NCBI GenBank assembly: GCA_036877525.1
Contig: JAZGTH010000007.1
Location: 4,184,501 to 4,248,500 of the forward strand
DNA: 64,000 nucleotides
Source: Chromobotia macracanthus
Taxonomy: Eukaryota; Chordata; Actinopteri; Cypriniformes; Botiidae
Direction of reading: 5' to 3'
The notes under the pieces: generated by a model
Told to the model about the DNA's origin: nothing
Database searches by the model: none
Seen by the model: the letters and a program-made list of their open reading frames with translations, nothing else
Translations under genes and position numbers: made by a program
In this document: in pieces, positions 33,959 to 44,940 of the stretch
Position numbering within the stretch: the stretch's first letter is position 1
Layout: each line of letters begins with the position of its first letter

Positions 33959-34917
33959 GCATAGACTACAAAACATCAGGAAGTACTTGAGCTGTATATA
34001 AAAACACAACGTGGCATAAAACAGAAGTGCGTTTTTTTTGGCTCATATAGATCTTGTCCTCACTACCGCCTGTCTAAATCGGAGATATTTTTTACAGTGT
34101 GGAGGGACAGAATTTTAAGACAGAATTGATGATGCATGCTGGGACGGCACAAGTATTCTGAAATGATTTCAGACTGAATCACTTGACAAACAGTCTGTTA
34201 ATTTCAGTACTAGGCTTGCTGCTCATTTTGGGGGTTTATTGATTTAAGAAATGTAAGAGGATAGAATGTAACTTAGAGATGTGATTCCAACATTAGGATA
34301 CTAAATTCTGATTAGTCTTTGTTTCTACGTCTGTGCATACTAAATTGTGATTTTCATTGAGCCTTTTATTTACACAAAACCAATACTTAAAACCTGATTT
34401 GAACACTATTCTTTCAGTGCCTTACAAAGAACTTATATTTTCTTCAACAAATGTAAATCTTGCAAGCTTTTTAATAAGCAGGATATTTTTAAAGGGTGAT
34501 CCATAAGTCTCACACATGGCTCCAAATTTTTATTTTGGCTGTTCAGATCTATAATGCAAAACATCTCAAAACGAGACTGCTTGTTTTGACTTTGGAAACA
34601 GAGTTTTCTATCAGCTCTCCCTTAACACTTTAGTCAATATATTGAGCAAAAGCATATATGTGTAATAGAGATGCTGGAGAAAGGTGTTGTAGGCGAGCTG
34701 TACCCTCTATTTATAACCATATATTTGAATGAATATTTACATTGTTCAATGGTGTGGTAAGTGGATGCTGAAGAGAAGCAGGACTGGAGGTAAAAGCCTG
34801 AGAAACACATCAGTTCTGTGGATCAAGCAACAAACCAGACAATGCTAAATACCTCAGATTTTACCACAGTAATTTTACTATGGTAAAATCACTGTAATGC
34901 ACTGCCTAGACTGGCTT
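33959..34917. other. Intergenic; right end resembles flank at 25935
   Basis: Mostly AT-rich. 34860-34917 (TTTTACCACAGTAATTTTAC, TAAAATCACTG) resembles the sequence left of the family A copy at 25972 and itself contains a TTTTACCACAGTAA/TTACTATGGTAAAA inverted repeat. Confidence 0.45.
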
Positions 34918-35275
34918 CCCAGCTAACAGGGAATGTTTCAGAACATTGGCTAACATTCTTTAAAAGTTCTCGCAGAGTTATCAAAAACATTCTTGTATTA
35001 ACATTAGTAGAATGTTTTTTACATTATATATCGTGTATATCAAAAACATTATTCTTTAGTGGAATGTTTTAAAAATATCACATATTAAAAAACGTGAAAC
35101 ATTTTGTATAAGCAAGCAATAATGTTAAAACAACCTCTAAAAAACTGGATGTTTTAAATGTTTCTACAATTTTCAATTTCACAGAAAATGTTCAATTTTC
35201 ATGTTTTAAATGTTTTTTTACCTACTTAATGGATATGTTAGTGAAATGTTCTTACAATCTAAAATTGTTAGCTGG
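34918..35275 (+). mobile_element. Family A element, full-length, in duplicated context
   Basis: Starts CCCAGCTAACAGGGAATG and ends ACAATCTAAAATTGTTAGC TGGG. The right flank TTATTGCTTTATATAAAA and GAACAGCAATATGATAAA is similar to that of the copy at 25972-26277, so this pair probably derives from one insertion that was later duplicated with its surroundings. Confidence 0.85.
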
Positions 35276-35395
35276 GTTATTGCTTTATATAAAATGGTAG
35301 GAACAGCAATATGATAAATAGCAGTAAGATTAATGGCCTGTCTGTTCATTTAAAAGTGTATTTGGTTGGAGTGTTAAAATCGTCCGTTTGGACCG

Positions 35396-35521
35396 AACCA
35401 GGTAAAGTAAAATTTTGATGTTTCTCAGCTAGCAGATAATTTCTCTATTGGCATATGCTAATGGACCTAATTGAAAGACCAGTGACTGATCCCCATGCTG
35501 GGAATAAAGTTATTTAATTAG
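35396..35521 (+). other. Duplicated element, copy 2 (77-bp core)
   Basis: Core 35442-35518, TCTCTATTGGCATATGCTAA to GGGAATAAAGTTATTTAAT, five mismatches to copy 1. Here it lies 120 bases after the right end of a family A element, whereas copy 1 lies about 210 bases before the left end of one. Orientation is the same. It has the same POU-like TATGCTAAT and TAATTGAAAG motifs. Confidence 0.8.
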
Positions 35522-36360
35522 ACACAGAAACCCAGTGACGGATTAGCTTAGTGATATTTACAGACATAAGCCATTTGTGTCAATGTACAAGACAGTTCAC
35601 AGCCCTTTTAACTTTTGTAATGACACATTTCTGAATGAACAATATACAATGAGACAATGTAGGCCAGGATTTGTCTGTAATTGTTTTTTTATCATGAAAA
35701 ATGGACAATGCATACCAGAATAAAGCCAGGTGTTAGGAAGGGAGGGTTCGAAATGTAGGAAGAATTTATGACAGCCAAAAGTTGTTAAAGATGTAGCTTG
35801 AAATTAAAGTCCACAGATAATGTGTTCAGAATATGACATGGAACAAGCATTAAGAAAGTAAATAGGTTCAATTTTGTTAATTTCAAACTGACACAAAATT
35901 TTTGAGGCCTGACTAATATTATGCCAAATAAATACATGTGTAGTTTTGTGCATATATGAAATGATGAACTGAAGATTTGGAAGAAAGGTATAACATGCTT
36001 TGTTTTGTATCGTCCCTGAAGAAAAAGACATGTTACGCATTTTAAAAGTGAAGCATGAACTATTGTAACAGTGAGAAAAGGTGTTTTATAATGCAAGGGT
36101 ACTGTGCTTTTATCCTGCTGTGGTTTAATCATTCTGAACAAAAAGCAAAACTGTCATACAGGAACAGAAGCAGAAACAATACATGAATTTTCTCTTAGTT
36201 TAAGTGAGTGTGAGTGACTCAACTACAACCAAGTAAGAAATCAACAAGTACACAGAAGCAAGTACAGAAAAACAAGGAACAAACTGAAATTTGAATGAGA
36301 CTTTCTGTGCATTTGGTATTTCTTGTTTTTGAATTGGGTGCTCTTTACCAATGCAGATTG
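35522..36360. other. AT-rich intergenic, no gene seen
   Basis: Two overlapping minus frames (118 and 78 codons) at 35785-36141 have Phe/Leu/Ile/Lys-rich composition expected from low GC. Nothing else is visible. Confidence 0.4.
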
Positions 36361-36690
36361 TTAGACCCTTTCACAGTATATAAGGTCTGTTTTTGCGGAA
36401 TATTCCAGCTGTGTAAAGAATGTTAGGCCGGAACTATGGACGCAGCACTTTAGCATGCCAGGTAATGATTGTAACTCTCTCTCAATCACTCTCCGTGGTG
36501 AATAGGATGAGGCGTTAATTGAACGACCTTGGCATGGGTGGGTTTTCAGGAGTCCCACTTCAATGTCGAATGCAGAAAGAGGAAGAAAAAATTGTGTTTT
36601 AGTGGGTATTTTAAAACCATGTGCTTTGACCATGTCTCCCTCAACACTGACCATTGTTGCTAGAAATGACATTTTATGGTTAACAGTTGT
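36361..36690. other. Candidate conserved noncoding element
   Basis: Unique sequence with AGGTAATGATTG, GCGTTAATTGAACGACC near 36511 and CCATTGTTGC near 36651 (SOX-like). The 103-codon minus frame has no recognisable features. Confidence 0.35.
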
Positions 36691-36876
36691 GACCTTCTTC
36701 AGGAAATCTCAATGAGGCTTTTAAATATAATAGGCCTCGCTGATCATTATATATGTGAATGTACCAAAGCAACACATTTATAAGGCCCATATTTAGTAAG
36801 AATACACAATAGTTTTCTACACTACTTCATGGACACAACTGCAGCTCTTTAGAAAGACAAAAATATATTTGACAAA

Positions 36877-37147
36877 AAAAGTTGTAGAAATGTTTCCAGA
36901 AACATTCAAAACGGCCAGGTGCATTAACAATATTGCCTGGTTATAAAAAACGTTATTCAAACATCCTAAAAAGTTACAAATATTTTAAATTTTGTAACCT
37001 TTGTAAAACGTTTTCACTAATTTCTGAAGAATAACGTTTTTGATATACAACATACAACATTAAAAAATGTTCTACCAATGTAACTGCAAAAATGTTTTGC
37101 AAACATTTTGAGAGAACTTTTGCCAATGTTCTGAGATCGTTCCCTTT
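36877..37147 (-). mobile_element. Family A element, truncated copy
   Basis: Contains GTTGTAGAAATGTTTCC, GGTTATAAAAAACGTTATTC, ATATACAACATACAACATTA and TTCTGAGATCGTTCCC. The GTTAGCTGG end after GTTCCC is destroyed (GTTCCCTTTGGATAA) and the other terminus is missing. Confidence 0.7.
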
Positions 37148-37599
37148 GGATAATTTGTTTAGCTCTTATATGCTGCCTTTAGAAATGAACACAGATTATA
37201 AGGTATACTTGTCTTTACCTGTTAATGGCCCTCTTTTGCGTGTTTGTTTATTAAATGTTTTTGTAGGAGTGTGTCTTACCCTCAGCTTTGTTTAAAATTG
37301 ATCCTGTTTTTTTGGTAGTGCACGTTGCATTGTCTTACTGGTTCACTTTATTGCAAAGAACTTATTGACACAAATAAGCACAGAAGAAGTCTGCAGGTTT
37401 TACCCTGTTCTGACTAATTAGCTGGAAATCTTGTGCTAGCTTCACCTCACGTCTGTGCTCTGCCATTTGTTTCTTCCCTCTTCTCTCTGTCAGTGCATTA
37501 AATAAATAATAGTATGTTGGTCTGTATTCCAGATGAGTGCCGTTTCAGCCAGCTCAGGGGGATGTGTATCTGTGAGATATAGGATATATATTTTCTCTC
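37148..37599. other. Intergenic, no gene seen
   Basis: T-rich unique sequence. No exon or repeat boundaries found. Confidence 0.4.
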
Positions 37600-37995
37600 T
37601 CAGATTAAGAGATGAGCGGGCGGGAGAAAGAGAGAGAGGGTGAAGGCCTGGGTTCCCGCTGTCGAACAGAACAGGGCTGAAATGGCAAATCCATCAAAGC
37701 AGCAGAGCTTGTCTCACCTGGGGTGGGCTCAGACCTGAGCGCCGCAACGCAGAACACTGCGTGCCGCCAACGGTCTGCAGCGGATGCAGAGAGAAAAGAG
37801 AGAGAGGCGCATTTAGGTGTGTAAGGGAAAATGACCTGTGAATATGTGCATGTGTAACGGAAGGAGAGAGAAATGCAGAGAGAGGGCGAGAAAAAACGGG
37901 ATGTACAGGACAGTCTGAGCGTGAGCGCGTGTAGCTTGCTGCCCATTGGCTCAGAGCCAGACTGAGCACCATCGTCCTTCACCTTCCACAGCATC
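37600..37995. other. GC-richer block with purine runs
   Basis: GCGGGCGGGAGAAAGAGAGAG and several GAGAGAGA segments on this strand, with a CpG cluster GAGCGCCGCAACGCAG near 37737. Minus-strand frames of 134 and 92 codons overlap in different frames and are Ser/Leu/Arg-rich, typical of purine-rich repeats. It may be a weak CpG island or conserved element. Confidence 0.3.
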
Positions 37996-38365
37996 AGCCT
38001 GACACGCAATTACAATAACTTTACACTCCTCAATCTTTACCAGTAACCAGTCGCTGTTTTCTGCTTTCATCACCCTTCACTCTCTACTCTTATCTACTAA
38101 CCTAATACTCTTCATTCTGTCTCCAAATCTGTATACCACACTTGACTAGATTTATGTTTCTAATTATCTGAATGATCTTGTTAACTAACGGCTTATGCTG
38201 AAACGCTTGAGATTAGTTTCAATTAGTTTCTTTGCTCTTGGTCAATTAGTTGTAATTAGTTATGTAGACAAATATAAATTGTGTCTACTTACAATAAATT
38301 CTTTATAAACCAAAATGTTTGATTAACAAATTAAGTGTATGCTTTGGAGTGTAAGGACATATAAG
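37996..38365. other. AT-rich intergenic, no gene seen
   Basis: A direct repeat of CAATTAGTT units at 38221-38260. Otherwise featureless. Confidence 0.4.
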
Positions 38366-38369
38366 ATAA

Positions 38370-38705
38370 AGCCATTAAAGGCAGGATAGGCGATTTGCTC
38401 CAGAAACATTTTTTCTTATGCTGATTGAAAGTCTCTTTACATTCTGATAGCAATCGCTGAGTAAAGTGGTCTAAATATATTTAGATATCTACTGTAGAAG
38501 GCGCAGGACCATAAAATGTTTGTCCAATCATTGCTTTCGGTTCAAATTGCTTGTTATGGCCTACAGTACTTTTAAGTGTCAAGAATATATGTCCAGAACC
38601 CTCTCAGTACTGTTTAAAACAATCCCATGATGCACCTTGTGAAGTTGTTTGAGACAATGACCAGAGTATACAGCTGTAATCTGGACAAAGGCAGACTACT
38701 TGACT
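38370..38705. repeat. Probable dispersed repeat beginning ATTAAAGGCAGGATAGG
   Basis: TAAAGGCAGGATAGGCGATT followed by ACATTCTGATAGCAATCGC and AAGTGGTCTAAATATAT resembles a fish repeat I recall, but no second copy occurs here and the end is unclear. Confidence 0.4.
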
Positions 38706-39181
38706 ATGCTAAAATATAACATATATTTAGAGAGCTTATAGTTTTAACCCTACACAATTCTCATAATTCCTATTGTGTTCTATAATGATCTATAATGTTG
38801 AAAATAATAATGATAAAGAATTAGTAGGTGTGTTTGAAGTTTTCGCTGGAAGTGCATAGAGTTCTATATACATGAGATGATCACACCAAAAACCAGACAA
38901 ATCTGATCAAGAAAAGGAAAATGATTGTTTTTGAACAATACAAGCCTGATGGGTGATGCTGGTCTCTCTAGGTTACCACATTATCTCATTTTAAGCACTG
39001 TTACCTGGAGAGCAAGTTTCCACAGACATTACTCTTGTAAAATTTTGACTTTAGCTGTTGAATGCATACAGCAGGAATGTTCTGCTCATAAACAATAAAC
39101 TCATTTGACGCCTGTGTTATCGTAGGTGCAGCTCTACTTAGCAGCCTTCCATGGTGTCATTTGCATATTTTATATCCTCTT
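38706..39181. other. Intergenic with one octamer
   Basis: AT-rich. ATTTGCAT (inverted octamer) at 39159-39166 leads into the next block. Confidence 0.35.
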
Positions 39182-39985
39182 TAAAGCGATGTCAACACGC
39201 CATTCAAGCTGGCACAAAACCATTGTGAAGAGGGCCACGCGACCATTGTGCAATAACCAAAAGTGACATAATTGTCCAACCAATTCAATAATATAAAAAA
39301 GTTCAATGCTTTACTTTGGAAGTGGAAGATTTTACTCAAAACACATTCTGTCACTCTGTAAAATGGCCGTAAAAAATATAGACAAAAGGAGTGCGAGGGG
39401 ACCGTGCATTGTTCCGCTGTATTTAACATTCACGCACAATGCTGTGAGAAAGTGACAATTGCTTATCTCCATGGCGATCAATAATGGCTACGGGTTTAGT
39501 TCGCCGAGCGCGTGTCTCTAATGCCGAGAGGATGTCATTATTATTTTCTGTCTCCTAATGATGGTCATTATGCACAGCCACTGATTGAATTCCATTTGTT
39601 ACCTACGTTTGAGTCTGAGTAGAATAATTACCATTTAAGTGTCTCCATTAAAATTCATACACGAAGACCTCCTGTTAAAAATAACTAAAGTATTCTTTGA
39701 ATGTAAAATGAATTGCATTTCAACCCAACCCTGATTTAAATACTTGATTAAAGAATAGGGCCGTCTGCGCGCATTTTGATTTCTTAGAAGATACTCAATG
39801 AGCAACTACAAACAACTTGTAGCTCTTGTATCCTGCATTCTTATTTAATATTTAATTAAAATGGATCGGCTGCTGGTAAAACACAATCAATATCCGGCCT
39901 TCTGTCGAAATTACATTTTCAACCTCCCGTGCCTCATTCAAAACAAACATTGTTTTCCATTACGGTGAACATCGTCCAGGAGCCC
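39182..39985. other. Candidate conserved noncoding element, about 800 bp
   Basis: The longest repeat-free, motif-dense block upstream of the promoter. It includes repeated CCATTGTG motifs at 39221 and 39243, GATCAATAATGGC, several TAATTACC/TAATGA cores (39540-39640), TATTTAATATTTAATTAAAA, and inverted SOX half-sites ACAA-ACA-TTGT at 39943-39953. No frame is convincing. Confidence 0.45.
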
Positions 39986-40299
39986 TGTTTGTCTGTGGTC
40001 AATTCTTTGCGTTGTTTCAGTTCAATATATGCATATATATCAGCTATGAATACTTCACAAACGACCACACAGAATGTTTTGTCTTTATTTTTAACATGCA
40101 CATGTTGTGGTAATCCCAGCTAAATGTGTAGTATATTAAAATGTTGAGCTTTATTGTAAAAAAATAGATTTTTAATTCAGATTGGATGAGCCACATTTAA
40201 ACTATTGCCAAAAACTCACTCCCGTGAATGCACATTCGCTCTTGCTATCAAAAGTTGCTTACCAGAAGAATCTGATTATTATTGTTTATTATTATTTTT
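39986..40299. other. AT-rich spacer, no gene seen
   Basis: AT-rich. Nothing identifiable apart from ATATGCATATATATC near 40027. Confidence 0.4.
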
Positions 40300-40518
40300 G
40301 TTGCAAAGCTGGAATATTACGTAAAATTTACAGGAATTAAAGGGAATTAATTGGAAATTTGGGGTAATTTTAACAAATGGTACCATATACAAACATATTA
40401 TATATAAACATATTAGGTTCCTCAACATATGACTCATCTTCATCTGTGTGCCATAATTCCCAAATGTTCCTGTAAATTACTGTGAAGTTTCCAAAATTTC
40501 AGAAATTTTGCAACCCTA
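40300..40518. mobile_element. GTTGCAA-ended inverted-repeat element
   Basis: Starts GTTGCAAAGCTGGAAT and ends TTTCAGAAATTTTGCAACCC, with internal complementary stretches (GGAATTAATTGG; CCATAATTCCC; AGTTTCCAAAATTTC). I recall this palindromic repeat type from teleost genomes. No coding capacity. Confidence 0.65.
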
Positions 40519-40734
40519 TTCACAAATGTAACTAGTGATTGAGCTTTAGTATGCTATTGCTATTGTAATATTGCTGTTTTATCATTTTGTCTACAGAAAA
40601 TAATGCCTATTATTGGTACTAATTTTGCTAATGAGATTCACCCTTTGAGCCAAACCATGCATTACAGTAATTTACTGTAATACTGTGTATATAATACTGT
40701 AATACTTGTCATGATCAAGAACAGCCCATACCTA
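40519..40734. other. AT-rich spacer
   Basis: Several TACTGTAATAC/GTAATTTACTG units at 40666-40708. No gene. Confidence 0.4.
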
Positions 40735-41052
40735 TTTAACAGGGAACATTCACAGAATGTTGGTTAAGTTATCAGAAAAGTTCTTGCAGTACCATTAGTA
40801 GAAAGTTTTTTTAAAGGTTAAATATCATACATATCAAAAACATTATTCTTAAGTAGCTAGTGGAATGTTTTAAAGAGTTACAGAACTAAAAATATTTAAA
40901 TAACATTTTTCTGAAAAAGCAATAATGTTAATACTTCCTTTAAAAATGTATATTTTTTAATATTCCTAAAACTTTCAACTTAACATTTTTAACATTTTTG
41001 TTACTTAATGTAAATGTTAAGGAAACATCTTACAACTAAAATTGTTAGCGGG
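40735..41052 (+). mobile_element. Family A element, near-full copy
   Basis: TTTAACAGGGAACATTC at the left and ACAACTAAAATTGTTAGCGGG at the right. Most AACGTT units have decayed to AACATT, suggesting an older copy. Confidence 0.75.
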
Positions 41053-41289
41053 TATCCAGTCAAATCGCTGAACTGCACAGATTATTGCTCTAATAGACTT
41101 TTGAAACTTATTGTATTGATTGTAAACTGCGGCCTTAACAGCTGCAGGTTACAGCTTTATGAATCCATGCTTGTTTTCCTCTTCACTAGATATCTCTAGC
41201 AGCAACAAAAACATGTCACTTCTAGTTTGTTGTTTTCCTGAAGTCCACCCCTCCATCCGTCCACCCAAGTGGAATTAACTGTGTTTGTG
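41053..41289. other. Spacer, no gene seen
   Basis: Unique sequence, AT-rich. Nothing identifiable. Confidence 0.4.
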
Positions 41290-41950
41290 TTGCAGGTAAA
41301 TAAGGCGTGTAGAGCCCTAATACAGCCATCGCTCGGAGAGAGCCCAGCTGCGGCCGAACGCCTATCCTACAGAGCCGAGCGCAGAAGGGGGGGCCATAGT
41401 GAGACCTAATCAATCAATGCCAGATTACAGCTAAAGCCACTTCCATACCCATTAAAGGAGGACAAATGCAGAATTGCAACTGAACAACTCCTAGTTTTAA
41501 GCCAACAGCGGGACTTCCTGGTTATTTATCAAAGTCATTGCTGGTGAGCCAGAACGCCTGGCCGCGCAATTGTAGTTCTCAGCAGAGAAGGAGCTCTGTT
41601 GAAAGGAGCGTGTTTATGCCCTCAGCTGCGGCGCTGTCAGCCTTCTGGAATTTACTGTAAATCACATTGCTTTTATTGCGAGATTTAGTAGCTTATCCTC
41701 TGTGGGTTCCATTCACTGTGAGCTTGTTCCCATTAGGACGTTAGCCTGAGACCATAAAGAGACTTGGCTACACATCATCATATAATGTGAAACCAAACCT
41801 TTCATTTCTCTCTTTTTCTTCACCCTTTCTCACTTTCGTCTTTGTCGCGCTCGCCTGTTATTCGCTCTTTAAGTCCTTTTTGGCCGTCGCAACCTCCGAC
41901 TGACAGGGGCGACTGGAGCCTCTTGAATATGAATTTCTTCAATTTTCATT
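41290..41950. other. Candidate conserved noncoding element(s)
   Basis: GC-balanced unique sequence in two parts, 41290-41765 and 41790-41950. CpG cluster CATCGCTCGGAGAG to GCTGCGGCCGAACGCC at 41328-41363, CAATCAATGCCAGATTA, TCAAAGTCATTGCTGG and CGCGCAATTGTAGTT. No splice-framed ORF. Confidence 0.38.
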
Positions 41951-42866
41951 GATAAAATAGTTCAAATAGTTAAGAAAATAAAATGCAGTTACTGTTAACT
42001 CCTATCTGCATGTTATTCTCTTCTGTGGAACACCAAAAGAAGTTTTTGAAAGATAGCTTTCTATTATATATATTGTGTTCTATATACAGTATATATTGTT
42101 TTGTTACCGAAGACACGCAATATAGCACATAGAGTGATATTAAGTACATAATGGTTCTTCTAAGATGTTTTTGTCCTTGACAGATGCTGACATTGTGGAC
42201 TGCTGTTGCACACCGGCGTGTCAGAATGTATCTGTTGTGATTGTGTAGCTTTTCTGGGGGTGTGAAAAATGTTTAAGCTGTCTTTACCTCTCAGAAAAGA
42301 TTAAAGCCATGTTGCAATGTTCCAGTTAAAAGACTCAAAGTGATGTGAAAGTAAAAGCTTCTTTTGAGATCAGTTAATATTACTGAGTAATAATGTGAAC
42401 ACATATTCATACACAGAGTACAGCTAAAAACAAATCATTTGTTAATGTAATAGTCAGTCAGGTCTGTAAAATAATAAATGTGAAATATTCAATGAAATAC
42501 CTCAAGACTCACTTCATCTGATCACAGGTGGAAACAGACCTGACACACAATTAAATATCCTGTTGAAGTAAAAACCTGAAACTAAATCAAGATTTTTTTG
42601 ACTGGCACCTTGATTGAAAGCATTACAGACCATATTAAAAGGATTAGATTAAACATATCATGAGCCATGCCTTCAAAGCACTCATTGTTTGGCTTTTTCT
42701 CCAAAGCATGTGTTTCCATCGAGAAAGAAGGAAAGGAGAAAAATCTCATGAAATCTCTGCCAAGCCCAGTTGAATTGATGGAAGCTGACAGAGGAGTCTG
42801 CAGGCAGAAGGTTAAAAAACAGCCCATCACGTGACTGTACAAACCCCTAACCCCGGTCCTGAGGAG

Positions 42867-42868
<2 letters not shown>
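41951..42868. other. Intergenic, possible repeat fragment
   Basis: 41998-42055 contains CTTCTGTGGAACACCAAAAG, typical of the repeat seen at 63225-63500. The rest is AT-rich and gene-free. The 86-codon minus frame at 42582-42842 is unsupported. Confidence 0.35.

Positions 42869-42897
<29 letters not shown>
42869..42897. repeat. (GT)n microsatellite
   Basis: About 14 GT units. Confidence 0.95.
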
Positions 42898-42901
<4 letters not shown>

Positions 42902-42929
42902 TTAAGTAAACAACCTTAGAAACACATTC

Positions 42930-43100
42930 CTATCAAATTAGCCACTAATGCAGAGTCTACACTGCCCCGATCATTATTACTTAAATGGTTAATCAGTTGA
43001 AATCCATTTAGATAAATGGCTGTTGTTAATCACAGCAGGGATGTTAGTCTGAAGTGAGGAAAAACCCATTTAAGGTGTAATGTCATGCGTTTGAGGACTG
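42930..43100. other. Candidate conserved noncoding element
   Basis: Unique block with CAAATTAGCCACTAATGC, AAATGGTTAATCAGTTG and TTGTTAATCACAGC, a series of homeodomain/HNF1-like half-sites. Confidence 0.33.
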
Positions 43101-43529
43101 TTTCCTCACCCTTTTTAATGAGGACTTACATAGCTCACACCAGAGCCAAACTTCAGAGGTGAGATATGAATCGTTACCGTGATGCATCGGATGATAATCT
43201 GATGTTTTTTATACGGACAATGAGAGCCAGACATTTCAGACAAGCAGAAAAACTCACAGCCCTGCAAATCCAAAAGAAACAAACAATAAAACAGCATGAA
43301 ATGAGACTATGCACATACAAAAATCAAATGTGTACAATAGATGTTTCTGACTATGAATTATGATTGATTAAGTCACGTTCAAAATGCAGGTAAACGCACT
43401 TCTGTAAACAAACATTCTGTATTAATGCACCAAGTTGATGCAACCGTAATCAGACAATATTCTATGAACTATATTAATTTATCCAATTGCTTTTATCATT
43501 AATTCAATTAACAATGTTTGAACAATTTA
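43101..43529. other. Intergenic, no gene seen
   Basis: AT-rich, with opposing 60-65-codon frames at 43115-43363 that are mutually exclusive shadows. No feature. Confidence 0.4.
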
Positions 43530-43725
43530 CTTTTGCTAACATTCTTTCTCTTTTGGCAGCACGAGACCCACCAATGGCGATGCAGGTTAAATAAAGCGGA
43601 GGTCAACTTTATGCAAATGAGCAGTGAGGCCCCTGTGGGACCACAGGCACTGATTGGTTGCCCGATGCAGTTTGCACACTACAGTCAAGCCGAATCATCA
43701 ACTAGCACACAATAGCAGAGACTCT
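43530..43725. other. Candidate conserved noncoding element with octamer
   Basis: Unique block with the octamer ATGCAAAT at 43611-43618 (TTTATGCAAATGAG), two CCAAT-type motifs (CACCAATGG; GATTGGTTG) and CTGTGGGACCACAGG. Its composition resembles an enhancer or an unannotated promoter. Confidence 0.35.
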
Positions 43726-44319
43726 GCGACCTCCAGAGAGTAATCGCTGTCAGTGTGAACCGGGCTTTAAGTGGTTTTTAAAACACCCGTGGTAAAATCT
43801 CTATAATGCACGTCTTCGTCAAACTACTGTTATCAGTGTACAGACAATTATACAATATGCATTGCTGTATCTCATCAGAATATTGTGATACAACAAACTC
43901 AAACGACTTAATGCTATCAAATTTTCCTCACAACAAGGTGTACTTGAAAACTAATTAACAATTAACATACTAATCAATACACTAACAGGAAAACTGCTGC
44001 CCTGCTTCATTCTCAGCCAGTGTTTTGTTAGTGTGTTATGAGACTGTGTATGCGCGCCTGTGTGTTTTTGAGGGTTTGTGGTGGATGTTAGGGCAGAGCA
44101 GGCACACACTCACGTCTGCGATATGTGTGTGTGTGCGTCTGGATGATGTGTGTGTTGACGTGCCGAAGCAAGAGTTCAGGGAGGCAGCTGAGCAAAATAA
44201 TTTAGAATGTCCTGCCTGCTGACACAAGGACAAAAGGCGCAGGGAGAACTTTCTCATATGCGGCTAGGAGACAATGGCGGCCGCTCTGGCTGGAGTCTAC
44301 ACAGCGGTTGTTTTCGCTC
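43726..44319. other. Intergenic, no gene seen
   Basis: GTGTGTGTGCG stretch near 44124 and a NotI-type GCGGCCGC at about 44278 (ACAATGGCGGCCGC, YY1-like). No transcript structure is supported. Confidence 0.35.
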
Positions 44320-44605
44320 TGACCTCTCGTCCTTAGACTGATGGTGGACGGCAGCAGACAGCCCGGTTCTCCTGCATTGTGCCTGTGTAATGCGCAGGTA
44401 AAGCTGCACTAATACTAATGGGCAGCTTTTCTTCAGCTGTTTAATTAACTGACAACTTGGAGATGAATAATTGTCCTGATTTCATCTACAGTAATGGCCG
44501 AGGTAACTGTTATTAGTGAGCTGCCTCTACAGTATTTGCAGCATTTTAATGTGTCATAGATGCGCTGCTGATGGTGGATCCATAGAAATGCAGCATACAG
44601 TAATT
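44320..44605. other. Candidate conserved noncoding element
   Basis: Unique sequence with CACTAATACTAATGGG, CTGTTTAATTAACTGAC and GAATAATTGTCC. No exon signals. Confidence 0.35.
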
Positions 44606-44764
44606 ATCCTCTGTCAAGAAATCAAATCCAGAATGCAATGCGTTAAGCTCTGTGAAACAAAATGCAAATAATGCAAGAGAAATAATGATCAGAAATATGT
44701 TGTATTTAATTCCACACAAAAAAAAATCTACAAAAAGCTCATTCTAGACATTTTTACCCTTTTG

Positions 44765-44940
44765 TTTGTGTGTACTATGTACAACTATATTTACATTATA
44801 TTTACGCATCCTTTGATTTAAAGCGACTTGGATCGCATTCAAGCTATACATTTTATCATTACATGTGTTCGCTGGGAATCGAACCCACAACCTTTTGCTC
44901 TGCTAACACAATGACCTACCACGTAAGCAACAGGAACCCA
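44765..44940 (-). repeat. tRNA-derived SINE
   Basis: On the minus strand a degenerate A box (CTTACGTGGTAGGTCATTG) is followed by a clear B box GGTTCGATTCC (44875-44885 on the + strand as GGAATCGAACC). Next comes a tail with CCAAGTCGCTTTAAATC, close to the AAGTCGCTTTGGATAAAAGC tail common to fish SINEs. The distance between boxes and absence of a cloverleaf acceptor exclude a functional tRNA gene. Confidence 0.75.

Noticed and set aside
37605..38009. 134-codon minus-strand frame rich in Ser/Leu/Arg
   Set aside because: Runs through GA-rich simple sequence, and a second minus frame overlaps it.
43541..43586. Micro-exon between CTTTTGGCAG and CAG|GTTAAA
   Set aside because: Donor is weak, the exon would be only 26 bases, and there is no neighbouring coding evidence.
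44820..44940. Possible tRNA gene on the minus strand because of a perfect B box
   Set aside because: The A box is degenerate, the acceptor stem cannot pair, and a SINE-type tail follows. Called a SINE.
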